A DNA stretch of 64,000 nucleotides from Leclercia sp. AS011. Lineage in GTDB: Bacteria > Pseudomonadota > Gammaproteobacteria > Enterobacterales > Enterobacteriaceae. The translations under genes and the position numbers were made by a program. Positions 55,586 to 64,000 of the stretch are shown here, in pieces. The notes below the pieces were generated by a model that ran no database searches, was not told the DNA's origin, and was given only the letters and a program-made list of their open reading frames with translations. Within the stretch, counting starts at the first letter, position 1; every line of letters begins with the position of its first letter. The DNA is taken from the NCBI RefSeq assembly GCF_037152535.1, contig NZ_JBBCMA010000008.1:1-64000 (forward strand), read 5' to 3'.

Positions 55586-55600
55586 GTAAAACAACGTAAA
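55586..55600. promoter_or_regulatory. CpxR box between cpxP and cpxR
   Basis: GTAAAACAACGTAAA is a perfect match to the CpxR consensus GTAAA-N5-GTAAA. It lies 81-95 bases from the cpxP start and 56-70 bases from cpxR, so phosphorylated CpxR can activate both. Confidence 0.92.
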
Positions 55601-55655
55601 GTCATGGATTAGAGAGCCTTGATGACGTAATTTCTGCCTCGGAGGTATTTAAACA

Positions 55656-56354
55656 ATGAATAAAATCCTGTTAGTTGATGATGACCGAGAGCTGACATCC
55701 CTTTTAAAGGAGTTGCTCGACATGGAAGGCTTTGACGTGTCGGTGGCCCATGACGGGGAGCAGGCGCTGAGTCAACTCGACGATAGCATTGACTTGCTTT
55801 TGCTCGACGTCATGATGCCGAAGAAGAACGGTATCGACACCCTTAAAGAGCTGCGCCAGACACACCAGACCCCTGTCATTATGCTGACCGCGCGCGGCAG
55901 CGAACTCGACCGCGTACTCGGCCTTGAGCTGGGTGCCGATGACTATCTACCTAAACCCTTTAACGACCGTGAGCTGGTGGCGCGTATTCGGGCGATCCTG
56001 CGCCGTTCCCACTGGAGCGAGCAACAGCAGAACACCGACAACGGTTCGCCAACCCTTGAAGTGGACTCCCTGAGCCTCAATCCGGGCCGCCAGGAAGCCA
56101 GCTTTGACGGCCAGGCGCTGGAGCTGACCGGCACTGAATTCACCCTGCTTTATCTGCTGGCGCAGCATCTGGGCCAGGTGGTATCACGTGAACATCTGAG
56201 CCAGGAAGTGCTGGGTAAACGCCTGACCCCGTTCGACCGTGCGATTGATATGCACATCTCCAACCTGCGCCGCAAATTACCGGAGCGCAAGGATGGTCAC
56301 CCGTGGTTTAAAACCCTGCGTGGACGCGGCTATCTGATGGTGTCCGCTTCATGA
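55656..56354 (+). CDS. cpxR: Envelope-stress response regulator CpxR
   Basis: OmpR-family regulator. The 232-residue protein has a receiver domain with phospho-acceptor D51 (LLLLDVMMPKKNG), acidic pocket D8-D10 (LVDDDREL) and K105 region, and a C-terminal winged helix (about 135-230). The length equals that of E. coli. Its last four bases overlap the cpxA start (ATGA), so translation is coupled. Confidence 0.98.
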   Translation: MNKILLVDDDRELTSLLKELLDMEGFDVSVAHDGEQALSQLDDSIDLLLLDVMMPKKNGIDTLKELRQTHQTPVIMLTARGSELDRVLGLELGADDYLPKPFNDRELVARIRAILRRSHWSEQQQNTDNGSPTLEVDSLSLNPGRQEASFDGQALELTGTEFTLLYLLAQHLGQVVSREHLSQEVLGKRLTPFDRAIDMHISNLRRKLPERKDGHPWFKTLRGRGYLMVSAS

Positions 56355-57724
56355 TAGGCAGCTTAACCGCCCGCATCTTTGCCATCTTCTGGCTGACGCT
56401 GGCCCTGGTGTTAATGCTGGTTTTGATGTTACCCAAACTCGACTCACGCCAGATGACGGAGCTCCTTGATAGCGAGCAACGTCAGGGTGTGATGATCGAG
56501 CAGCACGTAGAAGCAGAGCTGGCCATCGATCCGCCCAATGATTTGATGTGGTGGCGCAGGCTGTTTCGCGCTATCGAAAAATGGGCACCCCCGGGACAAC
56601 GCCTGCTGCTGGTTACCAGCGAAGGCCGTGTGATCGGTGCCGATCGCAATGAAATGCAGATCATCCGCAACTTCATCGGCCAGGCGGATAACGCCGATCA
56701 TCCGCAAAAGAAAAAATATGGTCGGGTAGAGATGGTGGGGCCGTTCTCCGTCAATGACGGGGAAGATAATTACCAGCTCTATCTGATTCGTCCGGCGAGC
56801 AGTTCGCAGTCCGACTTTATCAACCTGCTGTTTGACCGCCCGCTGCTGCTCCTGATTGTCACTATGCTGGTGAGCTCACCGCTGCTGCTGTGGCTGGCGT
56901 GGAGCCTGGCGAAACCGGCGCGTAAGTTGAAAAACGCTGCGGATGAAGTGGCGCAGGGCAACCTGCGGCAGCACCCGGAGCTGGAAGCCGGGCCGCAGGA
57001 GTTCCTGGCGGCGGGTGCCAGCTTTAACCAGATGGTGGCCGCCCTGGAGCGGATGATGACCACCCAGCAGCGTCTGCTCTCTGATATCTCCCACGAACTG
57101 CGCACCCCGCTGACGCGTCTGCAACTGGGCACCGCCCTGCTGCGCCGCCGTAGCGGAGAGAGCAAAGAGCTGGAGCGTATCGAAACGGAGGCCCATCGTC
57201 TGGACAGCATGATCAACGACCTGCTGGTGATGTCCCGCAATCAGCAGAAAAACGCGCTGGTCAGCGAAACGGTGAAAGCCAACCACCTGTGGCATGAGGT
57301 GCTGGATAACGCGGCATTCGAAGCGGAGCAGATGGGGAAATCCTTCACCGTCAACTTCCCGCCAGGGCCGTGGCCGCTGTACGGTAACCCCAACACGCTG
57401 GAGAGCGCGCTGGAGAACATCGTGCGTAACGCCCTGCGCTATTCACATACCAAAATCGAGGTGGCATTCTCGGTGGATAAAGACGGCATCACCATCAACG
57501 TCGATGATGATGGTCCTGGCGTGAGTCCGGAAGATCGCGAGCAGATTTTCCGTCCGTTCTACCGCACCGACGAAGCCCGTGACCGTGAGTCTGGCGGCAC
57601 CGGGCTGGGGCTGGCGATTGTCGAGACCGCGATGCAGCAGCACCGCGGCTGGGTGAAAGCGGACGACAGCCCGCTGGGCGGCTTGCGGTTAACGCTGTGG
57701 CTACCGTTGTATAAGCGTTCGTAG
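56351..57724 (+). CDS. cpxA: Envelope-stress sensor histidine kinase CpxA
   Basis: Inner-membrane sensor of misfolded envelope proteins. The 457-residue protein has membrane helices (about 7-28 and 164-185) around a periplasmic sensor domain, a HAMP linker, the dimerisation helix with H248 (SDISHELRTPLTRL) and an ATPase domain with N (NIVRNALRY), G1 (DDDGPGV) and G2 (GGTGLGLAIV) boxes. The length equals that of E. coli. It overlaps cpxR by four bases and is followed by a REP element. Confidence 0.98.
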   Translation: MIGSLTARIFAIFWLTLALVLMLVLMLPKLDSRQMTELLDSEQRQGVMIEQHVEAELAIDPPNDLMWWRRLFRAIEKWAPPGQRLLLVTSEGRVIGADRNEMQIIRNFIGQADNADHPQKKKYGRVEMVGPFSVNDGEDNYQLYLIRPASSSQSDFINLLFDRPLLLLIVTMLVSSPLLLWLAWSLAKPARKLKNAADEVAQGNLRQHPELEAGPQEFLAAGASFNQMVAALERMMTTQQRLLSDISHELRTPLTRLQLGTALLRRRSGESKELERIETEAHRLDSMINDLLVMSRNQQKNALVSETVKANHLWHEVLDNAAFEAEQMGKSFTVNFPPGPWPLYGNPNTLESALENIVRNALRYSHTKIEVAFSVDKDGITINVDDDGPGVSPEDREQIFRPFYRTDEARDRESGGTGLGLAIVETAMQQHRGWVKADDSPLGGLRLTLWLPLYKRS

Positions 57725-57731
57725 CTGTGAG

Positions 57732-57762
57732 TGCCGGGTGGCGGCTTCGCCTTACCCGGCCT
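57732..57762. repeat. REP element between cpxA and yiiM
   Basis: REP palindrome GCCGGGTGGCGGCTTCGCC to TTACCCGGCC between convergent cpxA and yiiM. Confidence 0.85.
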
Positions 57763-57777
57763 GGTTTCTACGGATGA

Positions 57778-58452
57778 CTACTTTCCCCACAATCTCCGCC
57801 TGTTATCTTCGATCTTGTTGCTCAGTCGCCGCTTCTGCATGGTTCGGGTCCAGCTGGTGGATAACCCCGCCGCTGACAGCAAGCGGTGATACTGCTCATC
57901 ATCAAAGGGCATATGCCAGGCGATAGCGCAGGCGTCATGTACCGAGACGTCGCTCAGCCGGGAGACGAGCTCCAGCGGCGCATCTGCCGAAACCTGCCCG
58001 TCCAGCACCACACGATACAACCAGCCGGTTTTCGCGGCGTTCTGCATCTGCGTGGCCATGTCGGTAATGCCGAAGTGGAAGTTAAGTTTGAAGCACGGCG
58101 AACGTGGCTGGGTCACCTGGATCAGGGCCTCACCCCAGCGAAAGATATCCCCGATAAAGACATTCTTCTCCGTCAGCCCTTCCGTCGAGAGATTCTCGCC
58201 AAACGCCGGGGCGACAAACAACGCTGCCTGCGCGGGGAATTCCGTTATCCAGTGCTGATAATGTTCGCGCGGATAGTGGCACAGCGCGCGGTCGGGCCCG
58301 CCGTGGATTTTCTTTTCGGCCTGTTCGTCACCCGCAAGCCCGAGATCGGTTAGCCTCAGCTCACCGTCGACCTGAATTTTAGCGATGGCGCTCGGGCGGC
58401 TGCCGTCGTAATCCCTTACCTTGCCTGTAAAGACGTTCACCGGATAGTGCAT
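57778..58452 (-). CDS. yiiM: MOSC-domain protein YiiM
   Basis: A 224-residue MOSC (molybdenum cofactor sulfurase C-terminal) protein; the E. coli homologue is linked to reduction of 6-hydroxylaminopurine as a molybdoenzyme partner. Conserved segments are GDEQAEKKIHGGPDRALCHYP, FGENLSTEGLTE and the Cys in TQPRSPCFKL that may bind the cofactor. The start at MHYPVNVFTGK matches the E. coli N-terminus. It lies 66 bases after sodA in the same direction, across the sodA terminator; kdgT, present here in K-12, is missing. Confidence 0.93.
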   Translation of the reverse strand: MHYPVNVFTGKVRDYDGSRPSAIAKIQVDGELRLTDLGLAGDEQAEKKIHGGPDRALCHYPREHYQHWITEFPAQAALFVAPAFGENLSTEGLTEKNVFIGDIFRWGEALIQVTQPRSPCFKLNFHFGITDMATQMQNAAKTGWLYRVVLDGQVSADAPLELVSRLSDVSVHDACAIAWHMPFDDEQYHRLLSAAGLSTSWTRTMQKRRLSNKIEDNRRRLWGK

Positions 58453-58470
58453 CTCTGCTCCTTCAGACAT

Positions 58471-58498
58471 AAAAAAAGCGAGTCATCAGACTCGCTTC
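58471..58498 (-). terminator. Rho-independent terminator of sodA
   Basis: Minus-strand stem AAGCGAGTC/GACTCGCTT followed by TTTTTTT, about 20 bases beyond the sodA stop. Confidence 0.88.
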
Positions 58499-58518
58499 TC
58501 ACAGGCGGCTTTGCAACC

Positions 58519-59139
58519 TTATTTTTTAGCGGCGAAACGTGCTGCTGCTTCGTCCCAGTTCACCACGTCCCAGAAGGCTTTGATGTAGTCCGGACGACGG
58601 TTCTGGAATTTCAGGTAGTAAGCGTGTTCCCACACGTCCAGGCCCACGATTGGGAAGCCGGATGCGCCAGAGATTGCTTCACCCATCAGCGGGGAGTCCT
58701 GGTTCGCGGTAGAAACCACAGCCAGTTTGTCGCCTTTCAGTACCAGCCACGCCCAGCCAGAGCCGAAACGGGTAGCAGCGGCTTTTTCAAACTCAGCTTT
58801 GAAGTTCTCTACGGAGCCGAAGTCGCGCTCGATAGCGGATTTCAGGTCGCCCTGCAGGGTAGTACCGGTTTTCAGGCCTTTCCAGAAGAAGCTGTGGTTA
58901 GCGTGGCCGCCCGCGTTGTTACGCAGAACGGTTTTCTTGTCAGCTGGCAGTTGATCCAGTTTGGTGATCAGCTCTTCAGCAGGCAGGTTAGCGAACTCTG
59001 GCAGGCTTTCCAGCGCCGCGTTGGCGTTGTTAACGTAAGTCTGGTGGTGTTTGGTGTGATGGATTTCCATCGTCTGCTTGTCGAAATGCGGCTCAAGGGC
59101 GTCGTAAGCGTACGGCAGGGATGGCAGGGTATAGCTCAT
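58519..59139 (-). CDS. sodA: Manganese superoxide dismutase
   Basis: Disproportionates superoxide in the cytosol. The 206-residue protein has the metal ligands H27 (EIHHTKHH), H82 ([10 protein letters not shown]), D168 and H172 (LDVWEHAYY). The Gly/Gln residues of the Mn type are kept (GGHANH). Start [12 protein letters not shown]; a start four codons upstream is unlikely. A Fur-like box overlaps its promoter. It is flanked on the promoter side by rhaR, where K-12 has rhaT. Confidence 0.98.
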   Translation of the reverse strand: MSYTLPSLPYAYDALEPHFDKQTMEIHHTKHHQTYVNNANAALESLPEFANLPAEELITKLDQLPADKKTVLRNNAGGHANHSFFWKGLKTGTTLQGDLKSAIERDFGSVENFKAEFEKAAATRFGSGWAWLVLKGDKLAVVSTANQDSPLMGEAISGASGFPIVGLDVWEHAYYLKFQNRRPDYIKAFWDVVNWDEAAARFAAKK

Positions 59140-59197
59140 AATCATCTCCATTATTGTCGGGCGGCAAACGTGTTAATGCCGCGTAAGCAGTTGGTTC

Positions 59198-59233
59198 ATT
59201 ATAGTTAATTAAATGATATTGAAAATGTTTATC
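59198..59233 (-). promoter_or_regulatory. sodA promoter with Fur box
   Basis: On the minus strand TTTTCA (59220-59225) and TATAAT (59198-59203) are 16 bases apart. GATAAACATTTTCAATATC (59215-59233) matches the 19-base Fur consensus at 14 positions and overlaps the -35, consistent with the known iron repression of sodA. Confidence 0.82.
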
Positions 59234-59324
59234 AATGCCGTAGTTTTAATAAGGTTATAACTTTTCGTTATGTGACTGATCTGGCGGGGCGTGCGGTGGA
59301 CCTGATGGGCAAGCAGAGATTCTA

Positions 59325-60173
59325 TTACGCGGCGTTATGGCTGCGATGGCGCCACTGCACCGGGGTCATCCCCACTTCACGGTTAAACACCACCGAGAAA
59401 TAGTTACTGTCTTCAAAGCCGCACTGCATGGCAACTTCGCTGACCATCAGCTCGGTATGTTGCAGCAGATACTGCGCGTGGCAGATCCGCAGCTGGCGCA
59501 GATAGTGGTTCACCGTCATGCCGGTCTGGGTGCGGAACTGCTGGCGCAGGGCGCGCTCGCTGCACTGCTCCTGCTCGCAAAACTTCTCCAGCACAAAGCT
59601 GCGGTTCAGGCTGCCCGCCAGAGCGGTGATCAGCTTATCCAGCAGCGCTTCCGGCTCGCTGGCATCCGGATTGTCCGGAGCGTAGCGGTAGCGTTTGAGC
59701 ATAAGCGCCAGTTGGGCAAACAGCAGCTCGGCCATATCGTACGCATGGGGGTCGTTCTTCTGACTCTCCTGTTCCAGCTGGGCGATCACCGGGCGTACCT
59801 GCGCCATACCGTTGCTGCCCAGTCGCCAGTGGGGAGTGCCGCCCGCCCTGAGAAAACCGGGGATGTTCGCCCCCCAGTCCACGTTGAGCTTCAGCCGGTC
59901 GGGGCAGTAGATGATGTTCTGTAGCACCAGATCGTTGACCGAGGCGTAGGAGTGTTTGTCTTCCGCGCGAATATAAAAAAGATCGCCCCGGGTGATGCGG
60001 TAAGGGCGATCGTTGAGGATATGCAGGCCGTTACCGCGCCATACCAGCACCAGCTCGCAGAAATCGTGGGTGTGCTCGGCAAAGACATTTTGCGGATAGC
60101 GGTCGGCGACCGCGACGGCCTGGGCGGCGGATGCAAAAAAATCGGCTCTGCGAAGAATCAACTGTCCTGCCAC
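59325..60173 (-). CDS. rhaR: AraC-family activator RhaR
   Basis: Rhamnose-responsive activator of rhaSR. The 282-residue protein has an N-terminal cupin sensor ([18 protein letters not shown]) and C-terminal AraC helix-turn-helix pair (about 180-280, ending [14 protein letters not shown]). The start is placed at a GTG seven bases after GAGG because this gives exactly the E. coli length; eight more codons upstream are open. Outside the sensor and DNA-binding parts it is clearly diverged from K-12. It is the second gene of rhaSR. Confidence 0.93.
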   Translation of the reverse strand: MAGQLILRRADFFASAAQAVAVADRYPQNVFAEHTHDFCELVLVWRGNGLHILNDRPYRITRGDLFYIRAEDKHSYASVNDLVLQNIIYCPDRLKLNVDWGANIPGFLRAGGTPHWRLGSNGMAQVRPVIAQLEQESQKNDPHAYDMAELLFAQLALMLKRYRYAPDNPDASEPEALLDKLITALAGSLNRSFVLEKFCEQEQCSERALRQQFRTQTGMTVNHYLRQLRICHAQYLLQHTELMVSEVAMQCGFEDSNYFSVVFNREVGMTPVQWRHRSHNAA

Positions 60174-60247
60174 ATCACAACCTCTACCCGGGAACAACCT
60201 GCCATTATTACCCGGTTTGCGGCAATAAAACGGTGATTTTCCTCGCG

Positions 60248-61084
60248 TTACTGAAGCGAGGCATCCCGGCCCTGGCGAATGTCGCGCGGGGACCAGGCAA
60301 ATTCCCGGCGAAACAGGGTCGAAAAGTGGTTACTGTCGCCAAAACCGCAGCGATAGGCGATATCGGTGACGCTCTCGTCAGTGTGGCGCAGCAGGTGACG
60401 CGCTTTGATCAGCCGCAGACGGTTCAGGTAGCGCTGGGGCGTCTGCCCGGTGTGCTGTTTCAGCTGGCGATGCAGGGTGCGCAGCGAGAGGGAAAAGTTA
60501 TCCGCCAGCGTCTCCCAGCAGACATCCTCCGCGAAGTGATCTTCCAGCCAGGCCATCAGCTGGTTGAGTCGGGCGTCGTTATCCGCCGCCCCTTCCACCA
60601 GGCTGCCGCGACGCAGCAGCACCAGCAGCTGCATAAACAGGATCTCGCGGCTGGCGAGGGCGTGGGTGGTCTGCCCCTCTTCGGACTGCTCCATCTGGCT
60701 GACCAGCTGACGCACCTGCTGCAGCGTGGCCTGATTCACCCGCCAGTGCGACGGGTAGTGCCCATCCTGCTCCTGGGGCAGCAGCTGGTTCAATCCCGAC
60801 AAAAACTGGAACGCGTCCGGAGAGCGATAGAGCACGTTGGTCAGGCACAGGTTGTCAGTGTGTTCATACATATGCCGGTCATGATCGCGCACAAAGCACA
60901 CCGTACCGCCGCTGATGGTGTACGGCTGTCCGTTGAAAACATGGATGCCCGTGCCGTGTTCCACGATGACGATCTCATGAAAATCATGATGATGTTCCGG
61001 AAAGGCAGCCTGGGGCAGCCGCGGCTCAATCGCCACAGGCGAGTGGCCTGAAGGGAAAAAATCCACGCTGTGCAGTACGGTCAT
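60248..61084 (-). CDS. rhaS: AraC-family activator RhaS
   Basis: Rhamnose-responsive activator of rhaBAD and rhaT. The 278-residue protein has a cupin sensor domain ([19 protein letters not shown]) and a C-terminal AraC DNA-binding domain (about 170-275; [16 protein letters not shown] and [20 protein letters not shown]). The length equals that of E. coli. It heads rhaSR, 74 bases before rhaR, and is divergent from rhaBAD. Confidence 0.97.
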   Translation of the reverse strand: MTVLHSVDFFPSGHSPVAIEPRLPQAAFPEHHHDFHEIVIVEHGTGIHVFNGQPYTISGGTVCFVRDHDRHMYEHTDNLCLTNVLYRSPDAFQFLSGLNQLLPQEQDGHYPSHWRVNQATLQQVRQLVSQMEQSEEGQTTHALASREILFMQLLVLLRRGSLVEGAADNDARLNQLMAWLEDHFAEDVCWETLADNFSLSLRTLHRQLKQHTGQTPQRYLNRLRLIKARHLLRHTDESVTDIAYRCGFGDSNHFSTLFRREFAWSPRDIRQGRDASLQ

Positions 61085-61258
61085 AACGGGTCACCAGATG
61101 ATAAATGTTCTCAAAATAGTAATTTAGGGTTTCCCGGCTCACCTTAAATTTTCGACAGCAAATGGCGCAAAGCCTGTCACTTTTTCAAGAAACGGCGGGA
61201 AAGATCCGGAAATGCGCCCACCGTCACATCCCCCGAATTCCCGGTGATTAGCGGGAAA
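61085..61258. other. rhaS upstream half of the rha control region
   Basis: Part of the 300-base spacer between rhaS and rhaB, without coding potential. It must hold the rhaSR promoter and the RhaR binding site, but I could not place either with confidence. TCACATCC near 61224 could be a CRP half-site. Confidence 0.5.
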
Positions 61259-61274
61259 TGTGAACTCCCTCACG
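61259..61274. promoter_or_regulatory. CRP site of the rhaBAD promoter
   Basis: TGTGA-N6-TCACG is one base from the ideal CRP site. Its centre lies about 93 bases before the probable rhaB transcript start, matching the CRP position in E. coli rhaBAD. Confidence 0.85.
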
Positions 61275-61283
61275 TTCATCTTT

Positions 61284-61353
61284 GCTTTCTTGCCAGCCCC
61301 TGAAATGCGCTGTCAGTGGCAAGAAGGTCGCTGACGCTTCTCTTTTTTACACT
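61284..61353 (+). promoter_or_regulatory. RhaS operator and rhaBAD promoter
   Basis: A perfect 9-base inverted repeat TTCTTGCCA (61287-61295) and TGGCAAGAA (61317-61325) fits two 17-base RhaS half-sites about 16 bases apart, the second touching the -35. The -10 is TACACT (61348-61353) and the -35 is poor, as expected for an activator-dependent promoter. Confidence 0.8.
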
Positions 61354-61384
61354 GTCCGGCAATGACTACAGGAAGGACCGGACC

Positions 61385-62854
61385 ATGACTTTTCGCCATT
61401 GTGTGGCTGTCGATTTAGGCGCATCCAGCGGCCGCGTAATGCTGGCGAGCTACCATCGCGAGCAGCGCACCCTTCTGCTTCGCGAAATCCACCGTTTCGT
61501 GAACTGCCTGCAAAAGCAGGACGGTTTTGACTGCTGGGATATTGATGCCCTGGAAGCAGAGATCCGCGCCGGGCTGAATAAGGTGTGTGAAGAGGGCATT
61601 CACATCGACAGTATCGGGATCGACACCTGGGGGGTGGATTACGTGCTGCTGAACAGCAAGGGCGAGCGCGTGGGCCTGCCGGTCTCCTACCGCGACAGCC
61701 GCACCGACGGGGTGATGGCCCATGCGCTGGCGCAGCTCGGTAAAGCGGAGATCTATGGCCGCAGCGGCATTCAGTTCCTGCCGTTTAACACCCTCTATCA
61801 GCTGCGGGCCCTGGTGGAACAGCAGCCGGCGCTGGTGGCGAACGTTGCCCACGCCCTGCTGATCCCGGACTACTTCAGCTACCGTCTCACCGGCCAGATG
61901 AACTGGGAATATACCAACGCCACCACCACCCAGCTGGTGAACATCAATTCCGACTCCTGGGACGAGAACCTGCTCAACTGGACCGGGGCGCCGCGCGACT
62001 GGTTTGGCACCCCTACCCATCCGGGTAATGTGATCGGTCACTGGATCTGCCCGCAGGGCAACCACATTCCGGTGGTCGCCGTCGCCAGCCACGACACTGC
62101 CAGCGCGGTGATCGCCGCCCCGCTTGCCAGTAAAGATGCCGCCTATCTCTCCTCCGGGACCTGGTCGCTGATGGGCTTTGAGAGCAAAACGCCCTACACC
62201 AGCGACAACGCCCTGGCGGCGAACATCACCAACGAAGGCGGGGCCGAAGGCCGCTACCGGGTGCTGAAAAACATTATGGGCCTGTGGCTGCTGCAGCGGG
62301 TGCTGAAAGAGCAGAACATCACCGATTTGCCTGCGCTTATCGCAGAAACCGAAAAGCTGACGGCCTGCACTTTCCTGATCAACCCCAACGACGACCGCTT
62401 TATCAACCCGGCCAACATGAGCGCCGAGATCCAGGCCGCCTGTCGCGAAAGCGCCCAGCCGGTGCCGGAGAGTGCTGCCGAGCTGGCGCGCTGCATCTTC
62501 GACAGCCTCGCTCTGCTGTATGCCGAGGTGCTGCACGAGCTGGCTACCCTGCGCGGTAAGCCGTTCAGCCAGCTGCATATTGTCGGCGGCGGCTGCCAGA
62601 ACCAGCTGCTTAACCAGCTTTGCGCCGACGCCTGCGGTATCACCGTGATCGCCGGGCCGGTTGAGGCGTCGACGCTCGGCAATATCGGCATCCAGCTGAT
62701 GACCCTCGACGAGCTGACCAACGTCGACCAGTTCCGTCAGGTGGTGACCGGCAACTACGGCCTGACCACCTTTACCCCTCATCCCGATCATGAGATTGCC
62801 CGCTACCGCACGCAGTTTCAGCAACAACGACCGACAAAGGAGCTTTGCGCATGA
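61385..62854 (+). CDS. rhaB: Rhamnulokinase
   Basis: Phosphorylates L-rhamnulose to rhamnulose 1-phosphate. The 489-residue FGGY kinase has the N-terminal [13 protein letters not shown] (8-20), the [12 protein letters not shown] substrate region, [11 protein letters not shown] for ATP and [12 protein letters not shown] near the C-terminus. The start MTFRHCVAV is the family one, 23 codons inside a longer open frame. Its TGA overlaps the rhaA ATG. It is led by the RhaS- and CRP-controlled promoter. Confidence 0.97.
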   Translation: MTFRHCVAVDLGASSGRVMLASYHREQRTLLLREIHRFVNCLQKQDGFDCWDIDALEAEIRAGLNKVCEEGIHIDSIGIDTWGVDYVLLNSKGERVGLPVSYRDSRTDGVMAHALAQLGKAEIYGRSGIQFLPFNTLYQLRALVEQQPALVANVAHALLIPDYFSYRLTGQMNWEYTNATTTQLVNINSDSWDENLLNWTGAPRDWFGTPTHPGNVIGHWICPQGNHIPVVAVASHDTASAVIAAPLASKDAAYLSSGTWSLMGFESKTPYTSDNALAANITNEGGAEGRYRVLKNIMGLWLLQRVLKEQNITDLPALIAETEKLTACTFLINPNDDRFINPANMSAEIQAACRESAQPVPESAAELARCIFDSLALLYAEVLHELATLRGKPFSQLHIVGGGCQNQLLNQLCADACGITVIAGPVEASTLGNIGIQLMTLDELTNVDQFRQVVTGNYGLTTFTPHPDHEIARYRTQFQQQRPTKELCA

Positions 62855-64000
62855 CCACTCAACTTGAACAAGCCTGGGAACTGGCTAAACAGCGTTTCGC
62901 CGCCGTGGGCGTGGATGTCGAGGAGGCTCTGCGTCAGCTCGACCGTCTGCCCGTCTCTATGCACTGCTGGCAGGGCGATGACGTGGCCGGTTTCGAGAAC
63001 CCGGGCGGAGCGCTGACCGGCGGGATCCAGGCCACCGGCAACTATCCGGGCAAGGCGCGTAATGCCGCCGAGCTGCGGGCCGATCTGGAGCTGGCCCTGA
63101 GCCTGATCCCGGGGCCAAAACGCCTGAACCTGCACGCCATCTATCTGGAGTCCGACACCCCGGTCGATCGCAACGCCATCAAGCCGGAACATTTTAAGCG
63201 CTGGGTCGAGTGGGCCAAAGTTAACAAGCTGGGGCTGGATTTTAACCCTTCCTGCTTCTCACACCCGCTGAGCGCCGACGGCTTTACCCTCGCCCACGCC
63301 GACGATGAAATCCGTCAGTTCTGGATCGACCACGTGAAGGCCAGCCGTCGCGTGTCGGCGTACTTTGGCGAGCAGTTAGGCACCCCGTCGGTGATGAATA
63401 TCTGGATCCCGGACGGGATGAAAGACATTACCGTCGACCGCCTCGCCCCGCGTCAGCGCCTGCTGGCAGCGCTGGATGAGGCAATGAGCGAGAAGCTGGA
63501 CCCGGCGCACCACATCGACGCCGTGGAGAGCAAGCTGTTCGGCATTGGTGCTGAGAGCTACACCGTGGGCTCCAACGAGTTCTACATGGGTTACGCCACC
63601 AGCCGTCAGACCGCGCTGTGCCTGGACGCGGGTCACTTCCATCCTACCGAGGTGATCTCCGATAAAATTTCTGCCGCGATGCTCTATGTGCCGCACCTGC
63701 TGCTGCACGTCAGCCGCCCGGTGCGCTGGGACAGTGACCACGTGGTGCTGCTGGATGACGAAACCCAGGCTATCGCCAGCGAAATCATCCGCCATGACCT
63801 GTTTGACCGGGTGCACATCGGCCTCGACTTCTTCGATGCCTCCATCAACCGCATCGCGGCCTGGGTGATCGGCACCCGCAACATGAAAAAAGCTCTGCTG
63901 CGCGCCCTGCTGGAGCCTACCGCCGAGCTACGTGCGCTGGAGGCCGCGGGGGATTACACCGCGCGTCTGGCGCTGCTGGAAGAGCAAAAATCACTGCCGT
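62851..64000 (+). CDS. rhaA: L-rhamnose isomerase (3' end beyond the window)
   Basis: Converts L-rhamnose to L-rhamnulose, the first catabolic step. The visible 383 codons start at the ATG that shares four bases with the rhaB stop (ATGA), preceded by AAGGAG. The translation, [20 protein letters not shown] onwards, is very close to E. coli RhaA, with [10 protein letters not shown], the metal-site [10 protein letters not shown] and [15 protein letters not shown]. About 36 residues are missing because the window ends. rhaD would be expected next. Confidence 0.96.
   Translation, partial: MTTQLEQAWELAKQRFAAVGVDVEEALRQLDRLPVSMHCWQGDDVAGFENPGGALTGGIQATGNYPGKARNAAELRADLELALSLIPGPKRLNLHAIYLESDTPVDRNAIKPEHFKRWVEWAKVNKLGLDFNPSCFSHPLSADGFTLAHADDEIRQFWIDHVKASRRVSAYFGEQLGTPSVMNIWIPDGMKDITVDRLAPRQRLLAALDEAMSEKLDPAHHIDAVESKLFGIGAESYTVGSNEFYMGYATSRQTALCLDAGHFHPTEVISDKISAAMLYVPHLLLHVSRPVRWDSDHVVLLDDETQAIASEIIRHDLFDRVHIGLDFFDASINRIAAWVIGTRNMKKALLRALLEPTAELRALEAAGDYTARLALLEEQKSLP

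Noticed and set aside
61415..62827. Open frame of 470 codons antisense to rhaB
   Set aside because: Shadow frame of a conserved kinase gene, without start signals or family resemblance.

Overview
The window is backbone chromosome of an Enterobacteriaceae bacterium. Almost every protein reads as a close homologue of its Escherichia coli K-12 counterpart, and gene order largely follows the E. coli region from the rRNA operon beside murI to the rhamnose locus. Sequence differences, high GC at third codon positions, abundant REP/BIME units and several gene gains and losses against K-12 (compared from memory) point to a relative such as Enterobacter, Lelliottia or Leclercia rather than E. coli. 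I see no prophage, insertion sequence, integron, CRISPR array or tRNA gene.

Layout. 1-300: promoters P1 and P2 and the leader of an rRNA operon transcribed leftwards out of the window. 295-5449: murI and btuB (overlapping, with a cobalamin riboswitch), trmA, yijD, fabR. 5649-8160: sthA, then the oxidative-stress pair oxyR and OxyS sRNA. 8239-12714: divergent argCBH and argE around two ARG boxes. 12962-16557: ppc and the AraC-type gene yijO. 16544-26103: a sugar-PTS and glycyl-radical-enzyme island (frwD, pflC, pflD, frwB, frwC against frwA, fsaB, gldA). 26201-33810: katG, then the methionine genes metF, metL, metB and metJ. 33862-42591: information and cell-division genes (rpmE, priA, cytR, ftsN, hslVU, menA, rraA, zapB). 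42994-54851: glycerol and central carbon metabolism (glpFKX, fpr, tpiA, pfkA) with cdh, sbp, fieF and an extra SLC13-type permease. 54941-58452: the Cpx envelope-stress locus with the CpxQ sRNA, and yiiM. 58519-64000: sodA and the rhamnose genes rhaR, rhaS, rhaB and rhaA, the last cut by the window end.

How the genes work together. MetJ boxes lie at metF, at metJ/metB and, less expectedly, at btuB; this would join B12 uptake to methionine control. OxyR, OxyS, KatG and SodA form an oxidative-stress set. glpF, glpK, glpX, tpiA, pfkA, gldA and fsaB cover glycerol, dihydroxyacetone and hexose-phosphate interconversion. The frw/pfl/fsaB/gldA island looks like a self-contained PTS-fed pathway whose substrate is not known to me; its glycyl radical enzyme carries a dehydratase-like Cys-Val-Glu active site rather than the Cys-Cys of pyruvate formate-lyase.

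No wholly novel system is evident. The best leads are the unexplained inverted repeats and CRP-like site between frwC and frwA, the PflD active site, the MetJ boxes at btuB, the SLC13 gene between tpiA and cdh, and the absence of rhaT and kdgT beside sodA.
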